A stretch of 64,000 nt of DNA from Ancylostoma caninum (taxonomy: Eukaryota; Nematoda; Chromadorea; Rhabditida; Ancylostomatidae), in contig JBAJFG010000055.1 in assembly GCA_037903475.1 (NCBI GenBank), positions 372,001 to 436,000 of the forward strand, in the 5' to 3' direction. This document shows, piece by piece, positions 42,824 to 53,716 of the stretch; the stretch's first letter is position 1, and the number at the start of each line of letters is the position of its first letter. A program made the position numbers and the translations under genes. Below the pieces are notes generated by a model, which had not been told where the DNA came from, made no database searches, and saw only the letters and a list, made by a program, of their open reading frames with translations.

Positions 42824-43065
42824 TGAAAAGGGAGTTGGGGGGGGGCCACTCCTCTGAAGCCTAAGCCTAAGCCTTAGGCTTAGGCTTAAACGCATGCTTA
42901 AGCATAGGATTAGGCTTAGGCTTAGCTTAGGCTTAAGCTTAAGCTTAAGCTTAGGCTTAGGCTTAAGCTTAAGCTTAGGCTTAGGCTAGTGCTTTTATTT
43001 AGGCTTACAAGGTGAAGCCTATGACCTTTTATAGGGTGGCCCCCCCCCCCAACTCCCTTTTCGCC
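42824..43065. mobile_element. Foldback insertion with telomere-like core inside the SINE
   Basis: GGTGAAAAGGGAGTTGGGGG and the following G run at the left are mirrored by a C run plus AACTCCCTTTTCGCC at the right. The SINE sequence CGGTAARTTGG occurs on both sides and may be a target duplication. The core is TTAGGC/GCCTAA repeats. Confidence 0.7.
42857..43007. repeat. Interstitial TTAGGC (nematode telomere-type) repeats, both orientations
   Basis: The left part reads GCCTAA, then switches at CCTTAGG to TTAGGC units, many degenerate as TTAAGC. TTAGGC is the telomere unit of most nematodes (established knowledge). The mixture of orientations and TTAAGCTTAAGC palindromes argues against a simple telomere fusion. 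Confidence 0.85.
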
Positions 43066-43343
43066 CGGTAAATTGGTACCAAAGGAGTCTGGGAGGAAGA
43101 AGCACTGACTTGGTACATCGGGTACCCCCCGCCGCAAGTCATTGTACAGGGCACATACGCATTCAACGCCTCTACGATGCTCATGAATGATGAAGTCGAA
43201 TGCGTGGCGCATCCCTCGTGACGGGATTGATTAACGCCGACCACTTTATCCTTTATCCTTTAATTTTTGCGAGGTGGATGCAGGAACTGTGCGTTCGAAG
43301 GTTCTGTACACAGACAAGGTTATAACTTTTTTTCGCAGTATTA

Positions 43344-43673
43344 TTGAGCACTAATGGAGAACATAATCGAGATCAGCATGGCAAACTTCGCATTATGAGG
43401 CACATTCCATTTCGAAGTGCAACAGACATCTGGTATCCTTCCCTTGTGAGAAAAAAATTCATCGAAGTTAAAGATGTTGAAAGGCTTGTTAGCGAATTCT
43501 ATGACACACAGTCTCTCCAGTTCTGGGATAAGGGAACCGCTGACCTAGATGGGACACTGCAGCGACAACTATTGTGATTATATTATTGAGTATATTCCAT
43601 TGCATGCTGAGTAACAGAATAAAGCAGAAAAAAGGTGTCAAACGGCTCAAGACTCACTTACCTCCCTAATACT
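43344..43673 (+). pseudogene. Mariner transposase C-terminus and 3' terminal repeat
   Basis: The frame from 43344 encodes IWYPSLVRKKFIEVKDVERL, then VSEFYDTQSLQFWDKGTADL, the C-terminal pattern of mariner transposases. The 3' end reads CAAGACTCACTTACCTCCCTAATA at about 43650-43673, similar to 49866-49900 in reverse. The catalytic core is absent. Confidence 0.75.
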
Positions 43674-43714
43674 AAGCGATATACCTAAATACTAATACTA
43701 GGCGATCCAGATAT

Positions 43715-43870
43715 ACTAGGCGCGCGTTTGACACGCTTGATTTTATATGATAAAAGATAGGGCCACTCACATCTGACCGCCTCACCTTGTCACGCAAAGC
43801 AGGTGAGACGCACGCGTTTGTAGCCTCGCGGCAGCCGGGCGTTCTTTCCGTTGAGGATGTGCATCAGTGC
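43715..43870. repeat. Dispersed repeat shared with 58905-59030
   Basis: GACGCACGCGTTTGTAGCCT through GGCGTTCTTTCCGTTGAGGA resembles GACGCACGCTTTTACGGCCT through CGCGTTCTTTTAACTGAGGA at 58968-59020. Nature unknown. Confidence 0.5.
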
Positions 43871-43889
43871 TGTGCGTTAGAATCCAGAT

Positions 43890-45752
43890 TTTGTTAATCC
43901 GTTTTCTGCTAGCATTGATAACAGAAAGACGTACGTTATCTATTTCGACTTGAGCAAAGCATTTGACTCAATTGGACATCTGAGTCTGCTTTAGAAGCTA
44001 GAAAGTGTAGGAGTGAGGGGTAAACTTCTTCGATGGTTTGATTCATATCTCTCAGGGAGATCTTTTGCAGTAAAATACGGTAGAGCTCTGTCTGGATCAA
44101 GACCAGCACAGTCGGGGGTGCCGCAATGTAGTGCACTATCACCAATTCTTTTCATCTTGTACACCTCGGACCTTATTCAGTGCCTCAGGACGGATCCACG
44201 AATTAACGTTGCGGCCTATGCAGACGATATTAAAGTGTACGCTTCATATAACGATTCTGACAAATACGCTGTCCAAAAAGCACTTCAAGAATCAATTGCA
44301 AAGATGCAAAGTTGGGCAAACGAATGAAGAATTAAATTGAATATGTCCAAAAGTCAAGCTCTCACATTAGGCACAAGAACAGAGGTAAATCAACAGTCTT
44401 GTTACCCATTGGATTTCAAGAATGAAATACGGGACTTGGTAGTTCAAATAACTTCTTCCCTGAAGTTCGTGAACCATATAAATAGGATTTGTTCTACTGC
44501 TACGAAAGCTCTTTTTGCGCTTTTTCGCCATGTCCGTACCACTGACTCAAATATTTTAGTACGTTTATATAAGGCATACATCGTTCTCACTCTCGAATAT
44601 TGCAGCCCAGTCTGGAATCCTAGTTCAAAGAAAGATATTGAAAAAATCGAGAAGATCCAAAGAACATTTACTAGACTGTTGTTTTACCGCGCCTTCCCTG
44701 ATCCTGATTTCCCTCTATCTCTACCGAGTTATAAAAGCCGGATGGAAAGGTTAGGGCTTAAATCTTTGTTCTACAGAAGGATTCAGGCTGACTTGCTGAT
44801 GGGATTCAAGATATTGCGTGGAGAGGTACGTTGTAAGCCTTCAAAGTTTTGGACTTTTAGACTAATTAGCTCTCGCAGACCAAGTTTCAATCTGACTGTT
44901 CGCAAATCTTGTCGCTTTCAATTCAGGCTACTACAGAGCGCTTTCGCCTGCTGTGTTGCCGCTATGTTGAATAAGCTAACTCCCGACCTTCTCACTCTAG
45001 AGAATTCATCATTGCTCAAACGAAGACTTTCCCACATAGATCTACTAGGGTTGTTGGATATAGTGGATGTAACGTGAAAGTTCTCCATGACGTCTTCATG
45101 ATTCCGAACCTGTTCACCATCGTTTTTGGACTGTTTTCTTGATTAACAGAGTTTTAATATTGTTCTTGTTATTGCCTATACCGATACTTCCTAATCTGTC
45201 ATGCTCTGATGTCTGAAGTGGTGTAATTCAGATGCGTTGCTTGCTCATTATAGGGAGCTCACGGGTTTTTTTCCTAAGTTTTCGGCCTATGACTGCGATT
45301 ATGTGCAGTTGTTAGTCTCGTCCAAGTTTATCCCATTCTATTTCTCGCTGTTAACCTATCCAAGTCCCGTCCGTAAGGAGGCAAGTTCCATGCCGGATTG
45401 TTAGGGGTAGGGAATACCTAACATCCGAAAATCCGGTGTGGGATTTTCTGTGCATGCCTATGCTCGCAGAAAGTGGCGTTATCCCTAGCGCCATTTGCCT
45501 CTTACGTATGGATAATGGACCATGGATCTTATACCGCCTATGTGCTGGTTTTCCTAACGTTACTTCAGAAAGTACGCAAATGGCCGGGCTACACTTTGCA
45601 CATAATATGCTGTCATCAGACGACACCTTTGTTAGCTCATTAACTTTTACAACTCCTGAAGCTCCCTAGAATGGCTGTGAAACACCATCATGTTCTGAAT
45701 TATCATGAGCGCGCCCTCGGGTTGCATCAAATAGATAAATAAATAAATAATC
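43890..45752 (+). pseudogene. CR1/jockey-type non-LTR retrotransposon, 5' truncated
   Basis: Reverse transcriptase from motif A (YVIYFDLSKAFDSIGH at about 43932-43979, followed by a TAG) through GVPQCSALSPILFILYTSDL (44119-44178) and the catalytic AAYADDIKVY (about 44211-44240). A TGA at about 44325 splits the frame. The thumb and C-terminal domain follow at 44337-45077 (YKAYIVLTLEYCSPVWNPSS, KKDIEKIEKIQRTFTRLLFY). The 3' untranslated region ends in ATAGATAAATAAATAAATAA at 45731-45750. The 246-codon C-terminal frame is intact, so this copy is younger than the RTE relics. The endonuclease and ORF1 are missing by the usual 5' truncation. Confidence 0.92.
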
Positions 45753-46235
45753 CGTTAAATCGTTACATTAGGCCAAAAATGGCCGTTACGCATCAATGCG
45801 TTAAGCCGTTGAGGACAGATTTGTAAATATTTTGATAAGTTTCGTCACCTGAAACAAATGTTCACTTCTGGCTACTGGAGTAGGGCATAGCAAGATGAAA
45901 ACATGCAAAATAGAAGTTTCTCTTCAATGCATACAATGACAAACATAGGTAATTGTCAGACAACTGAGAAAAGACAAACGGTAGAAGTGCCTTTGGTTAA
46001 GAGTTGGGTTTGTTTCGAGTTTGATTAAGGTTTCATTTTGCTTCACAATTTTCACAATGAATTTTTGGCAGTAGGAACGAATGAGAACTCGTAACATAGG
46101 CTAGGTCTGATAAGAGAAAGTGAGAGACAATGAGAGAAAGGGAGAAAGACAAGGCGTGCAGCCGTACCTCAGAATTACAGTACAAGTGTATTACGGTGCA
46201 AAAACAGAAGTTTTTCCTAGTTTTCTACAGTCAAA
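45753..46235. other. No recognisable feature
   Basis: AT-rich. A GCCGTTACGCATCAATGCGTTAAG stretch near 45781 resembles one near 49090, so a short dispersed repeat may be present. No coding potential is seen. Confidence 0.35.
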
Positions 46236-46240
46236 CTGGT

Positions 46241-46423
46241 TTACGTATCTGACACAATAAAGGGTGCTGCTGAGAAGAGACGCTCGCACTCAGTGGAAGT
46301 TGCATACGTCAACATTTTGATAAAAGGGAGCTCCGAGGTGTTAGTATCGCTCCCCCAGTACTCAAAAAGATCAATAGAGAATGATGAAAAGGCATTCGTC
46401 CACTTCCTAAAACAGTTGTACAT
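46241..46423 (-). pseudogene. hAT transposase C-terminal dimerisation domain fragment
   Basis: Sixty codons on the minus strand include DLFEYWGSDTNTSELPFIKM and ATSTECERLFSAAPFIVSD. The W followed by a (T)S..ERLFS..G/A-type block is the hallmark of the hAT dimerisation domain at the transposase C-terminus. The catalytic part is not seen upstream. The hAT MITEs at 8932 and 31116 would need such an enzyme, but no link to this fragment is shown. Confidence 0.8.
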
Positions 46424-46562
46424 TCATGAAAAATCTCAATAGTGTATTTAACCGCATCAACTGTACAGTTATAACCACCGCCATGGCTTCAGTTCATAAA
46501 AAGCAAGACATAAGATGTTCATGAAAGCAGACTGTTCTTCGGGTGTCTTACAGCAGATCACA

Positions 46563-48935
46563 TCATGACTTATAATAAAGGGCTTAGTCTGTCACGTGTG
46601 TGTGTGTGCGTGTGTGTGTGTGAAACGAAATTCGAGGGCGTGGCCTAGACCGAAGAAAATGCTCTACAACGGGTCCACTGTTGCTGTAGGAGTGCGCCGG
46701 CGTCCAAAAGTGGGGAAACGCCTGGAGTCGGGTCCAACGGTGTGATAAGGGTGCGCCGGCGTCCAAAAGTGGGGAAACGCCTGGAGTCGGGTCCAACGGT
46801 GTGATAAGGGTGCGCCGGCGTCCAAAAGTGGGGAAACGCCTGGAGTCGGGTCCAACGGTGTGATAAGGGTGCGCCGGCGTCCAAAAGTAAAAGTGGGGAA
46901 ACGCCTGAAGTCGGGTCCAACGGTGTGATAAGGGTGCGCCGGCGTCCAAAAGTGGGAAACGCCTGGAGTCGGGTCCAACGATGTGATAAGGGTGCGCCGG
47001 CGTCCAAAAGTGGGGAAACGCCTGGAGTCGGGTCCAACGGTGTGATAAGGGTGCGCCGGCGTCCAAAAGTGGGGAAACGCCTGGAGTCGGGTCCAACGGT
47101 GTGATAAGGGTGCGCCGGCGTCCAAAAGTGGGAAACGCCTGGAGTTGGGTCCAACAATGTGATAAGGGTGCGCCGGCGTCCAAGCGGGGAAAACGCCTGG
47201 AGTCGGGTCCAACGGTGTGATAAGGGTGCGCCGGCGTCCAAAAGTGGGGAAACGCCTGGAGTCGGGTCCAACGGTGTGATAAGGGTGCGCCGGCGTCCAA
47301 AAGTGGGGAAACGCCTGGAGTCGGGTCCGTGATAAGGGTGCACCGGTGAGAAGTGGGGAAACGCCTGGAGTTGGGTCCAACGGTGTGATAAGGGTGCACC
47401 GGCGTCGAAAAGTGGGGAAACGCCTGGAGTTGGGTCCAACGCTGTGATAAGGGTGCGCCGGCGTCGAAAAGTGGGGAAACGCCTGGAGTTGGGTCCAACG
47501 CTGTGATAAGGGTGCACCGGCGTCGAGAAGTGGGGAAACGCCTGGAGTTGGGTCCAACGGTGTGATAAGGGTGCGCCGACGTCGAAAAGTGGGGAAACGC
47601 CTGGAGTTGGGTCCAACGGTGTGATAAGGGTGCACCGGCGTCGAGAAGTGGGGAAACGCCTGGAGTTGGGTCCAACGGTGTGATAAGGGTGCGCCGGCGT
47701 CGAAAAGTTGGGAAACGCCTGGAGTTGGGTTCAACGGTGTGATAAGGGTGCGCCGGCGTCGAGAAGTGGGGAAATGCCTGGAGTTGGGTCCAACGCTGTG
47801 ATAAGGGTGCGCCGGCGTCGAAAAGTGGGGAAATGCCTGGAGTTGGGTCCAACGCTGTGATAAGGGTGCGCCGGCGTCGAAAAGTGGGGAAACGCCTGGA
47901 GTCGGGTCCAACGGTGTGATAAGGGTGCGCCGGCGTCGAAAAGTTGGGAAACGCCTGGAGTTGGGTCCAACGCTGTGATAAGGGTGCACCGGCTTCCACA
48001 AGTGGGGAAACGCCTGGAGTTGGGTCCAACGGTGTGATAGGGGTGCGCCGGCGTCCAAAAGTGGGGAAACGCCTGGAGTCGGGTCCAACGGTGTGATAAG
48101 GGTGCGCCGGCGTCCAAAAGTGGGGAAACGCCTGGAGTCGGGTCCAACGGTGTGATAAGGGTGCGCCGGCGTCCAAAAGTGGGGAAACGCCTGGAGTTGG
48201 GTCCAACGGTGTGATAAGGGTGCGCCGGCGTCCAAAAGTGGGGAAACGCCTGGAGTCGGGTCCAACGGTGTGATAAGGGTGCGCCGGCGTCCAAAAGTGG
48301 GGAAACGCCTGGAGTTGGGTCCAACGGTGTGATAAGGGTCCAAAGGTGGGAAAACGCCTGAAAATGTGACCGCCGATGGATTAGGGATGCGCATGCTCAC
48401 TACTGAGAAAATGCCATGAGTTGAGTCCACCTCTGCTCGATCGGTTCGCTGGCGCTTAACATCGATCGTAAAACACTAAATGTCAGAGCTCAGCAGTGAG
48501 TAGTATGGAATCTGTGTGGTTCCCTCCATCTCACATCCGCTTCCGCGTTTTTCATTTCTCATTTGTTTATGAACACACCGCACCCTCCTCTTTTATGTTT
48601 TCAAACTGGCTCTTATCATTTGACCAGTTATAACAGACAAAGAATGGTAAACCATTTCCTGTAACCATTCCAGGTTGAATCGGTTACATGTAGTTACAAA
48701 TAGCTATCTCATTGTCAGTTGAGCGAAAGATAAAATTGCCTTGAGGAATGCAGTTGATCTCATTTGATATGTCCAGTTTTACATGAGGAAGAACAATGGA
48801 AAGGATCCGGCACGCATTATAGCAAAAAATGGCGTGGCTGTGAGTCTGCCCGGATGAAAAAGGAATAAAGTCATGCGAGCAAAGCGAGCATTAAAGAAGT
48901 CTGGAAGTCCGGCGTTAGCCGGACGGCCAGACTAG
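46563..48935 (+). mobile_element. Helitron-like element H4, complete, 2,373 bp
   Basis: The 5' end is A|TCATGACTTATAATAAAGGG at 46563. The 3' end is the hairpin GTCCGGCGTTAGCCGGAC at 48907-48924, then 11 nt to CTAG at 48932-48935, followed by T. An outer TCTGG/CCAGA pair extends the stem. Inside, from the 5' side: a TG-rich tract (46597-46621), AACGAAATTCGAGGGCGTGG, a 59-bp array (46664-48350), an ATG leader (minus strand, 48430) and a TATA-like element (about 48590, minus strand). The GCGAGCAAAGCGAGC block at 48877 precedes the hairpin. No Rep/helicase. It is the best model copy for the family. Confidence 0.9.
46664..48350 (-). repeat. 59-bp minisatellite, about 28 units, in H4
   Basis: On the plus strand the unit is TGATAAGGGTGCGCCGGCGT then CCAAAAGTGGGGAAACGCCT then GGAGTCGGGTCCAACGGTG. 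Two variants (GTCCAAAAG with GAGTCGGG, and GTCGAAAAG with GAGTTGGG) are arranged in blocks. All three minus-strand frames are free of stops across the array, giving false ORFs of 323-588 codons. Confidence 0.97.
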
Positions 48936-49864
48936 TTTTACAATATTCGCGATTATGCCCATAATCTGCATATTACCAGAAAGTTGTGTAGAAGGAAAAA
49001 AGTACGCATTTCAGATACTATTTGGCCTGTTAAGGCAAAGGATTCTAATGGGTTTCTGGAGTTTTTCGTTAATTCGTTAAGTTCGTTAAGTTATGGCCAT
49101 TACGCGTTGATGCGTTTATTCGTTACGTCACACCTCTGATGTGCATGCAGCGTTAACACGTCCTCATGGGAAAGAATCCGCAAAGAAATTCGTGCGTCTG
49201 ACTAAGGCACGCACCTAGTATAATTTGCTGTGGAAGACTACGAACCAAGAGGGTCACGTGGTAGGAAGCGTAGGTGGAAAAGCTATCTCAGACTTGATCC
49301 ACTGTGTGGATCCACCGCTCATCGGTGAGCTGCGACGTCAGCATTTCAACCTTGTTAGTGGCGAAACACTAGCCAACGTTGTTGATAATTGTGCAAGTAA
49401 ATGATGGTTTTGTGGTTATTGCCTCACTTTGTTGTACGACTCAGAAAACATGAGCGAGCGCATTTCTTTTTGTGCACATACAAGTCTGCACCACCTTTTC
49501 TCTTACTTTGCTACAACAATGTCTCTGTGATAGAGATCACGGTAGGTTCAAATTGTTCCTAGGTTGATCGGTGCGGAGCGTAACGTTTTGATCCATGTGC
49601 GCGTTCCTAAGCGTAGATAAGGAGCCTCTCGATCACCGGACAGATCTCGCCGTCCGGTCCGCCGCCTCCGCCACAGCCGTCGTCTACTGCCGCCGCCTGC
49701 CCGCCTTGGGGACGACGCCGCATCACAAGTCGCCTCTCCTGTATTGCCACCTATTGTGGCATATTAGGTGAATAAAGTCTCTTGTAGTTAAATCGTCAAT
49801 AATTATGAGTAAAACGGGCTAGATTCAGTGATAATTTATGGAATGGAGGCTCTCGTTTGTTGAG
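48936..49864. other. No recognisable feature
   Basis: Mixed sequence; 49640-49740 is GC-rich (CGCCGCC words). No ORF with a domain, no terminal repeats called. Confidence 0.4.
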
Positions 49865-50091
49865 AATGTATTAGGATGGTAAGAAAGTCTTGTGCCGTTT
49901 CAAACTTTTTTCCGCTTCATTTTATTACTCAGCATGCCATGGAAATTACTCAACAATACAATCACCATAGTTAGTCCCACCAAACCGGCGGGTGAGCGGT
50001 CTCCTTATCCAGAACTGGAGAGAATGGGCGTCAAAGAAATCGCTGACCGACATTTCAAAATCGTCAACTTGAATTCTTTCATAGATAGGAA
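49865..50091 (-). pseudogene. Mariner 3' fragment (transposase C-terminus and terminal repeat)
   Basis: On the minus strand the codons VDDFEMSVSDFFDAHSLQFW encode a mariner C-terminus like that at 43344-43577. The terminal repeat TATTAGGATGGTAAGAAAGT starts at about 49868 on the plus strand. Its inner end is joined directly to a minisatellite unit at 50092, so a rearrangement cut both elements. Confidence 0.7.
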
Positions 50092-50870
50092 CGGTGTGAT
50101 AAGGGTGCGCCGACGTCCAAAAGCGGGGAAACGCCTGGGGTCGGGTCGAACGGTGTGATAAGGGTGCGCCGGCGTCCAAAAGTGGAGAAACGCCTGGAGT
50201 CGGGTCCAACGGTGTGATAAGGGTGCGCCGGCGTCTAAAAGTGGGGAAACGCCTGGAGTCGGGTCCAACGGTGTGATAAGGGTGCGCCGGCGTCGAAAAG
50301 TGGGAAAACGCCTGGAATCGGGTCCAACGGTGCGATAAGGGTGCGCCGGCGTCGAAAAGTGGGAAAACGCCTGGAATCGGGTCCAACGGTGCGATAAGGG
50401 TTCGCCGGCGTCCGAAAGAGGGGAAACGCCTGGAGTCGGGTCCAACGGTGTGATAAGGGTGCGCCGGCGTCGAAAAAGTGGGGAAACGCCTGGAGTTGGG
50501 TCCAACGGTGCGATAAGGGTGCGCCGGCGTCCAAATATGGGGAAACGCTCGGAGTCGGGTCCAACGGTGTGATAAGGGTGCGCCGGCGTCCAAAAGTGGG
50601 GAAACGCCTGGAGTCGGGTCCAACGGTGTGATAAGGGTGCGCCGGCGTCCAAAAGTGGGGAAACGCCTGGAGTCGGGTCCAACGGTGTGATAAGGGTGCG
50701 CCGGCGTCCAAAAGTGGGGATGGAGTCGGGTCCAACGGTGTGATAAGGGGTGCGCCGGCGTCCAAAAGTGGGGAAACGCCTGGAGTCGGGTCTAACGGTG
50801 TGATAAGGGTGCGCCGGCGTCCAAAAGTGGGGAAACGCCTGGAGTCGGGTCCAACGGTGTGATAAGCATG
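50092..50870 (-). repeat. 59-bp minisatellite in H5
   Basis: About 13 units of the H4 type with both CCAAAAG and CGAAAAG variants and one shortened unit near 50716. Three-frame openness explains ORFs of 216-292 codons here. Confidence 0.95.
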
Positions 50871-51382
50871 CGCCGACTTCCACAAGTAATAGGAATTCGC
50901 TAGGCGGGTCTATTCCTGCATGAGGGGTACGCTTATCCTGTTTCGGCTGACCCTCCTACCTAAATCGCCTAGATGTACATTGTTTCCTTTCGTATCGGTG
51001 TTCTCTTCCCATTCTTTTGGAGAAGAACCACTCATTCCTTTCCGTTTATATACACCGGTCGACCCTTATCAATGAATGAATTACCACAACAACCAGTTGA
51101 GCCTAAATCATTTCAACATAACATTTGCACTGAATTGGTTACACTCAGTTCTTCACGGCCATATACTCCGCTCATATGGAAGAGCACAACTTCGTTCATA
51201 TGGGGGAAAGCCACCACTTACGGGATCAAGGGGTTCTCAGGAGAGCGATAGAACTGCGTGGAAGGATGCAGATTTCATCAATCCATCCACATTTTTGTGT
51301 TTGCTTTGAAGGTGCAGTATGCGAGCGAAGCGAGCACCAATAGAAGTCTGGAAGTCCGGCGTCAGCCGGACAGCCAGACTGG
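50092..51382 (+). mobile_element. Helitron-like element H5, 5' truncated
   Basis: A 59-bp array (50092-50870, about 13 units), a diverged region, the GCGAGCGAAGCGAGC block (51321) and a 3' hairpin GTCCGGC/GCCGGAC ending in CTGG at 51379-51382, followed by T. The 5' side is lost against the mariner fragment. The 3' end lies inside another Helitron-like copy (H6). Confidence 0.82.
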
Positions 51383-51831
51383 TATAAAACATATATAGTT
51401 AACTGAAATAATCATGTATGACCGATTAAACGTGGAATGATCACAGGAAATGCTTTATCATTTTTGTTTGTTATATGGCCAAATGATAAGAGCCAGTCTG
51501 AACATATAAAAGAGGAGGGTGTGGTGTGTTCATAAACAAATGAGAAGAGAAGAACGCGAGAAGGGATGCAAGGAGGAGGGATCTACACGGATTGCATACT
51601 AATCACTGCTGAGGTCTGACTTCTAGTTTTTTTTTACCATTGATGTCAGGCGCCAGCGAACCGATCGAGCAAATATGCACCTGACTCATGTCATTTCCTC
51701 AGTAGTGGACAGCGGCGCATCCTTTCTCGTCGATCTCCACATTTTCGGACGCTCCGCCACTTTTAGGCAACGGCGCATCCTTATCACAGCGCTGGAACCA
51801 ACCCGAGTCGATTCCCCACTTTCGGACGGTT
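51383..51831 (-). mobile_element. Helitron-like fragment H6
   Basis: On the plus strand it follows the reverse complement of H9 58500-58140: AACATATATAGTT, then TATA-like AACATATAAAAGAGGAGGGT (51501), an ACAAATGAGAAGAGAAGAAC short ORF and the ATGCACCTGACTCATGTCAT leader (51675), then degenerate array units. Its 3' terminus was displaced by H5. Confidence 0.75.
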
Positions 51832-52308
51832 TCGCTCGCCTCGCATGCGTGTGTGTTCCCCTCTGCTGAGCGCTGGCATACTACTTTCGCAGGTGTAGAT
51901 CCGTGCATGACATCTTCCACACTTTCGACGTCGGCGCACCCTTATCGCACCGTTGGACCCAACTCCAGGCGTTTCCTCACTTTTCGACGTCGGCGCACCC
52001 TTATCACACCGTTGGACCCAACTCCAGGCGTTTCCCCAGTTTTGGACGCCGGCACACAATTATCACACCGTTGGACCCGTTTCCCCCACCTATGAACGCC
52101 GGCGCATCACTCTCATTCTGTTCTCCCCTCAACGGCAACTCTTCCCCTACCGAGCGCCGACGCACCTCTGACATAGCTATGGGCTCGTTTCATGTTACCT
52201 TCTCCACCACCTGTACCTCTTCCATGTCATCCCTCGTCCGCCTGCTTCCTCCTCTTCGTTATAAAACTGTCCTGCCCGTCTCTTTCCTTTTATACGGTCA
52301 TGTAATCA

Positions 52309-53421
52309 CCACTCTGGCCGTCCGGCTAACGCCGGACTTCCAGACTTCTACTGATGCTCGCTTCGCTCGCATACTCCGCATACGATGCAGAAAAAAAGGT
52401 GGACAGATTTAGTACATCCTGTATCTCGCCGAGTAAGTCCATCGACTTTTGGAAAGCTCTCAATCGCGTGAGCGGTAGCCCTCCTCCACGTGGGAGAAGT
52501 AATTTCTGTTGATTGGCCCTAGTGGCCGTTGTTAATTGGACGTAGCCGATTCAGTGAAAACGCTCTTTTGAAATAATCTATCTTTAGCAGGTTGTTGTGG
52601 TAACTCAAGTGATAAGGGTCTCCCATGTATAAAAACAGAGTGAAGGGTGTGGTCGATTCAGATGCAAATGGACTGGAATGAAGAGGGGAATACGGATTAG
52701 AATAACGTGCATCTAGGTCACATAGGTAGAAGGAATAGCCCGAACGGGTGCCAGGGCACCATTCATGAAAAAATTTACCTAGGCCGTAACGAACTTCCTT
52801 TTCTGGACGCGGGCACCCTTATCACAACGCTGGACCGTCATGCGTTTCCCCACCTTTGGGCGCCGGCGTACCCTTATCATAGTGGTGAACCCATCTCCTC
52901 CACTTTTGAACGCCGGCGCACCCTTATCAGAGCTGTCGACCCGTCTCCCCCACTTCTGGGCGCCGACGCGCCCTTATCAGAGTGGTGGACCCATCTCCCC
53001 CACTTTTGGACGCCGGCGGACCCTTATCACAGTGGTGGATCCGTCTCCCCCACTTCTGGGCGCCGGCGCACCCTTATCACAGTGGTGGACCCGTCTGCCC
53101 CACTTCTGGGCGCCGGCGGGGCTTTACCACAGCGTTGGACCCGTCCCCCCACTTCTGGGGACCCGTCCTCCCACTTTTGGCCGCCGGCGCAGTCCTTCTG
53201 CATTGACTCCATTGACGGACCCGTTGCACATTGTCCAACCTTCTCCTCGATCTCATCCCTACCCCACTCAACCATACCACACCCATTCCTAGGCTTTTAT
53301 ATGATCTCACAATCACGACCACTGACCAATTGCAGAATTTCGTAACGGTCTGACGCACATACATACAGACAGACATGAAAACAGACTAAGCCCAGCCCAT
53401 TATTATAAGTCATGATGATGA
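52309..53421 (-). mobile_element. Helitron-like element H8, 1,113 bp, inserted in H7
   Basis: The minus-strand 5' end is TCATCATCATGACTTATAAT (T at 53421, preceded by A). The 3' end has a perfect GTCCGGC/GCCGGAC hairpin and finishes in GTGG (a mutated CTGG) at 52312-52309, followed by T. Contents: the GCTCGCTTCGCTCGC block, TATA-like GTATAAAAAC (52627), a 49-50-bp array (52800-53190) and GAATTTCGT. Removal restores GTAATCA|TAGGCC as in H2 and H3. Confidence 0.9.
52800..53190 (+). repeat. 49-50-bp minisatellite in H8
   Basis: About seven units of CCCTTATCACAGTGGTGGAC then CCGTCTCCCCCACTTCTGGG then CGCCGGCGCA, closest to the H1 array. Confidence 0.92.
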
Positions 53422-53581
53422 TAGGCCTATCTCACTCATTCCGGCCGTGTTGAAAACAACTGTCGGTCGTTAACATGTCTGAACATGACAAACCTGACCC
53501 AAAACAAATTTAAATCAAGGTAAAAAACAAAATTTGCGACTTTTTTCATGCATAACTCGATGCGCTGAACACGATAGTGTC

Positions 53582-53628
53582 GGACACACACAGACACACA
53601 CACAGACACACAGACACACAGACACACA

Positions 53629-53709
<81 letters not shown>
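53582..53709. repeat. (CA)n microsatellite with CAGA interruptions, in H7
   Basis: About 128 bp of CA/CACAGA repeats at the same relative position as the CA/TG tracts of H2 (16053-16140) and H9 (56250-56360). Confidence 0.95.

Positions 53710-53716
<7 letters not shown>

Larger units (their letters stand above)
42714..43260 (+). mobile_element. tRNA-derived SINE with 11-bp target duplication and internal insertion
   Basis: The head GCGCGTGTGGCGCAGTGGTA (A box) and GATGGTTCGATCCCGCC (B box) is followed by a body with CTTGGTACATCGGG and a tail CTTTATCCTTTATCC. TAATTTTTGCG is repeated exactly at 42703-42713 and 43261-43271, fixing both ends. The body is interrupted at GGTAAGTTGG/GGTAAATTGG by a foldback insertion (42824-43065). 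Transcription by RNA polymerase III is expected from the boxes (family knowledge). Confidence 0.9.

Noticed and set aside
43715..43870. rRNA or snRNA fragment
   Set aside because: No match to conserved rRNA/snRNA words that I can recognise; better described as a dispersed repeat shared with 58905-59030.
46664..48350. CRISPR-like array
   Set aside because: Units are contiguous with no unique spacers, and the context is eukaryotic.
46584..48430. ORFs of 540 and 588 codons that look like a proline/arginine-rich repeat protein
   Set aside because: They are consequences of a stop-free 59-bp unit; equivalent open frames occur in all three frames and in every other array.
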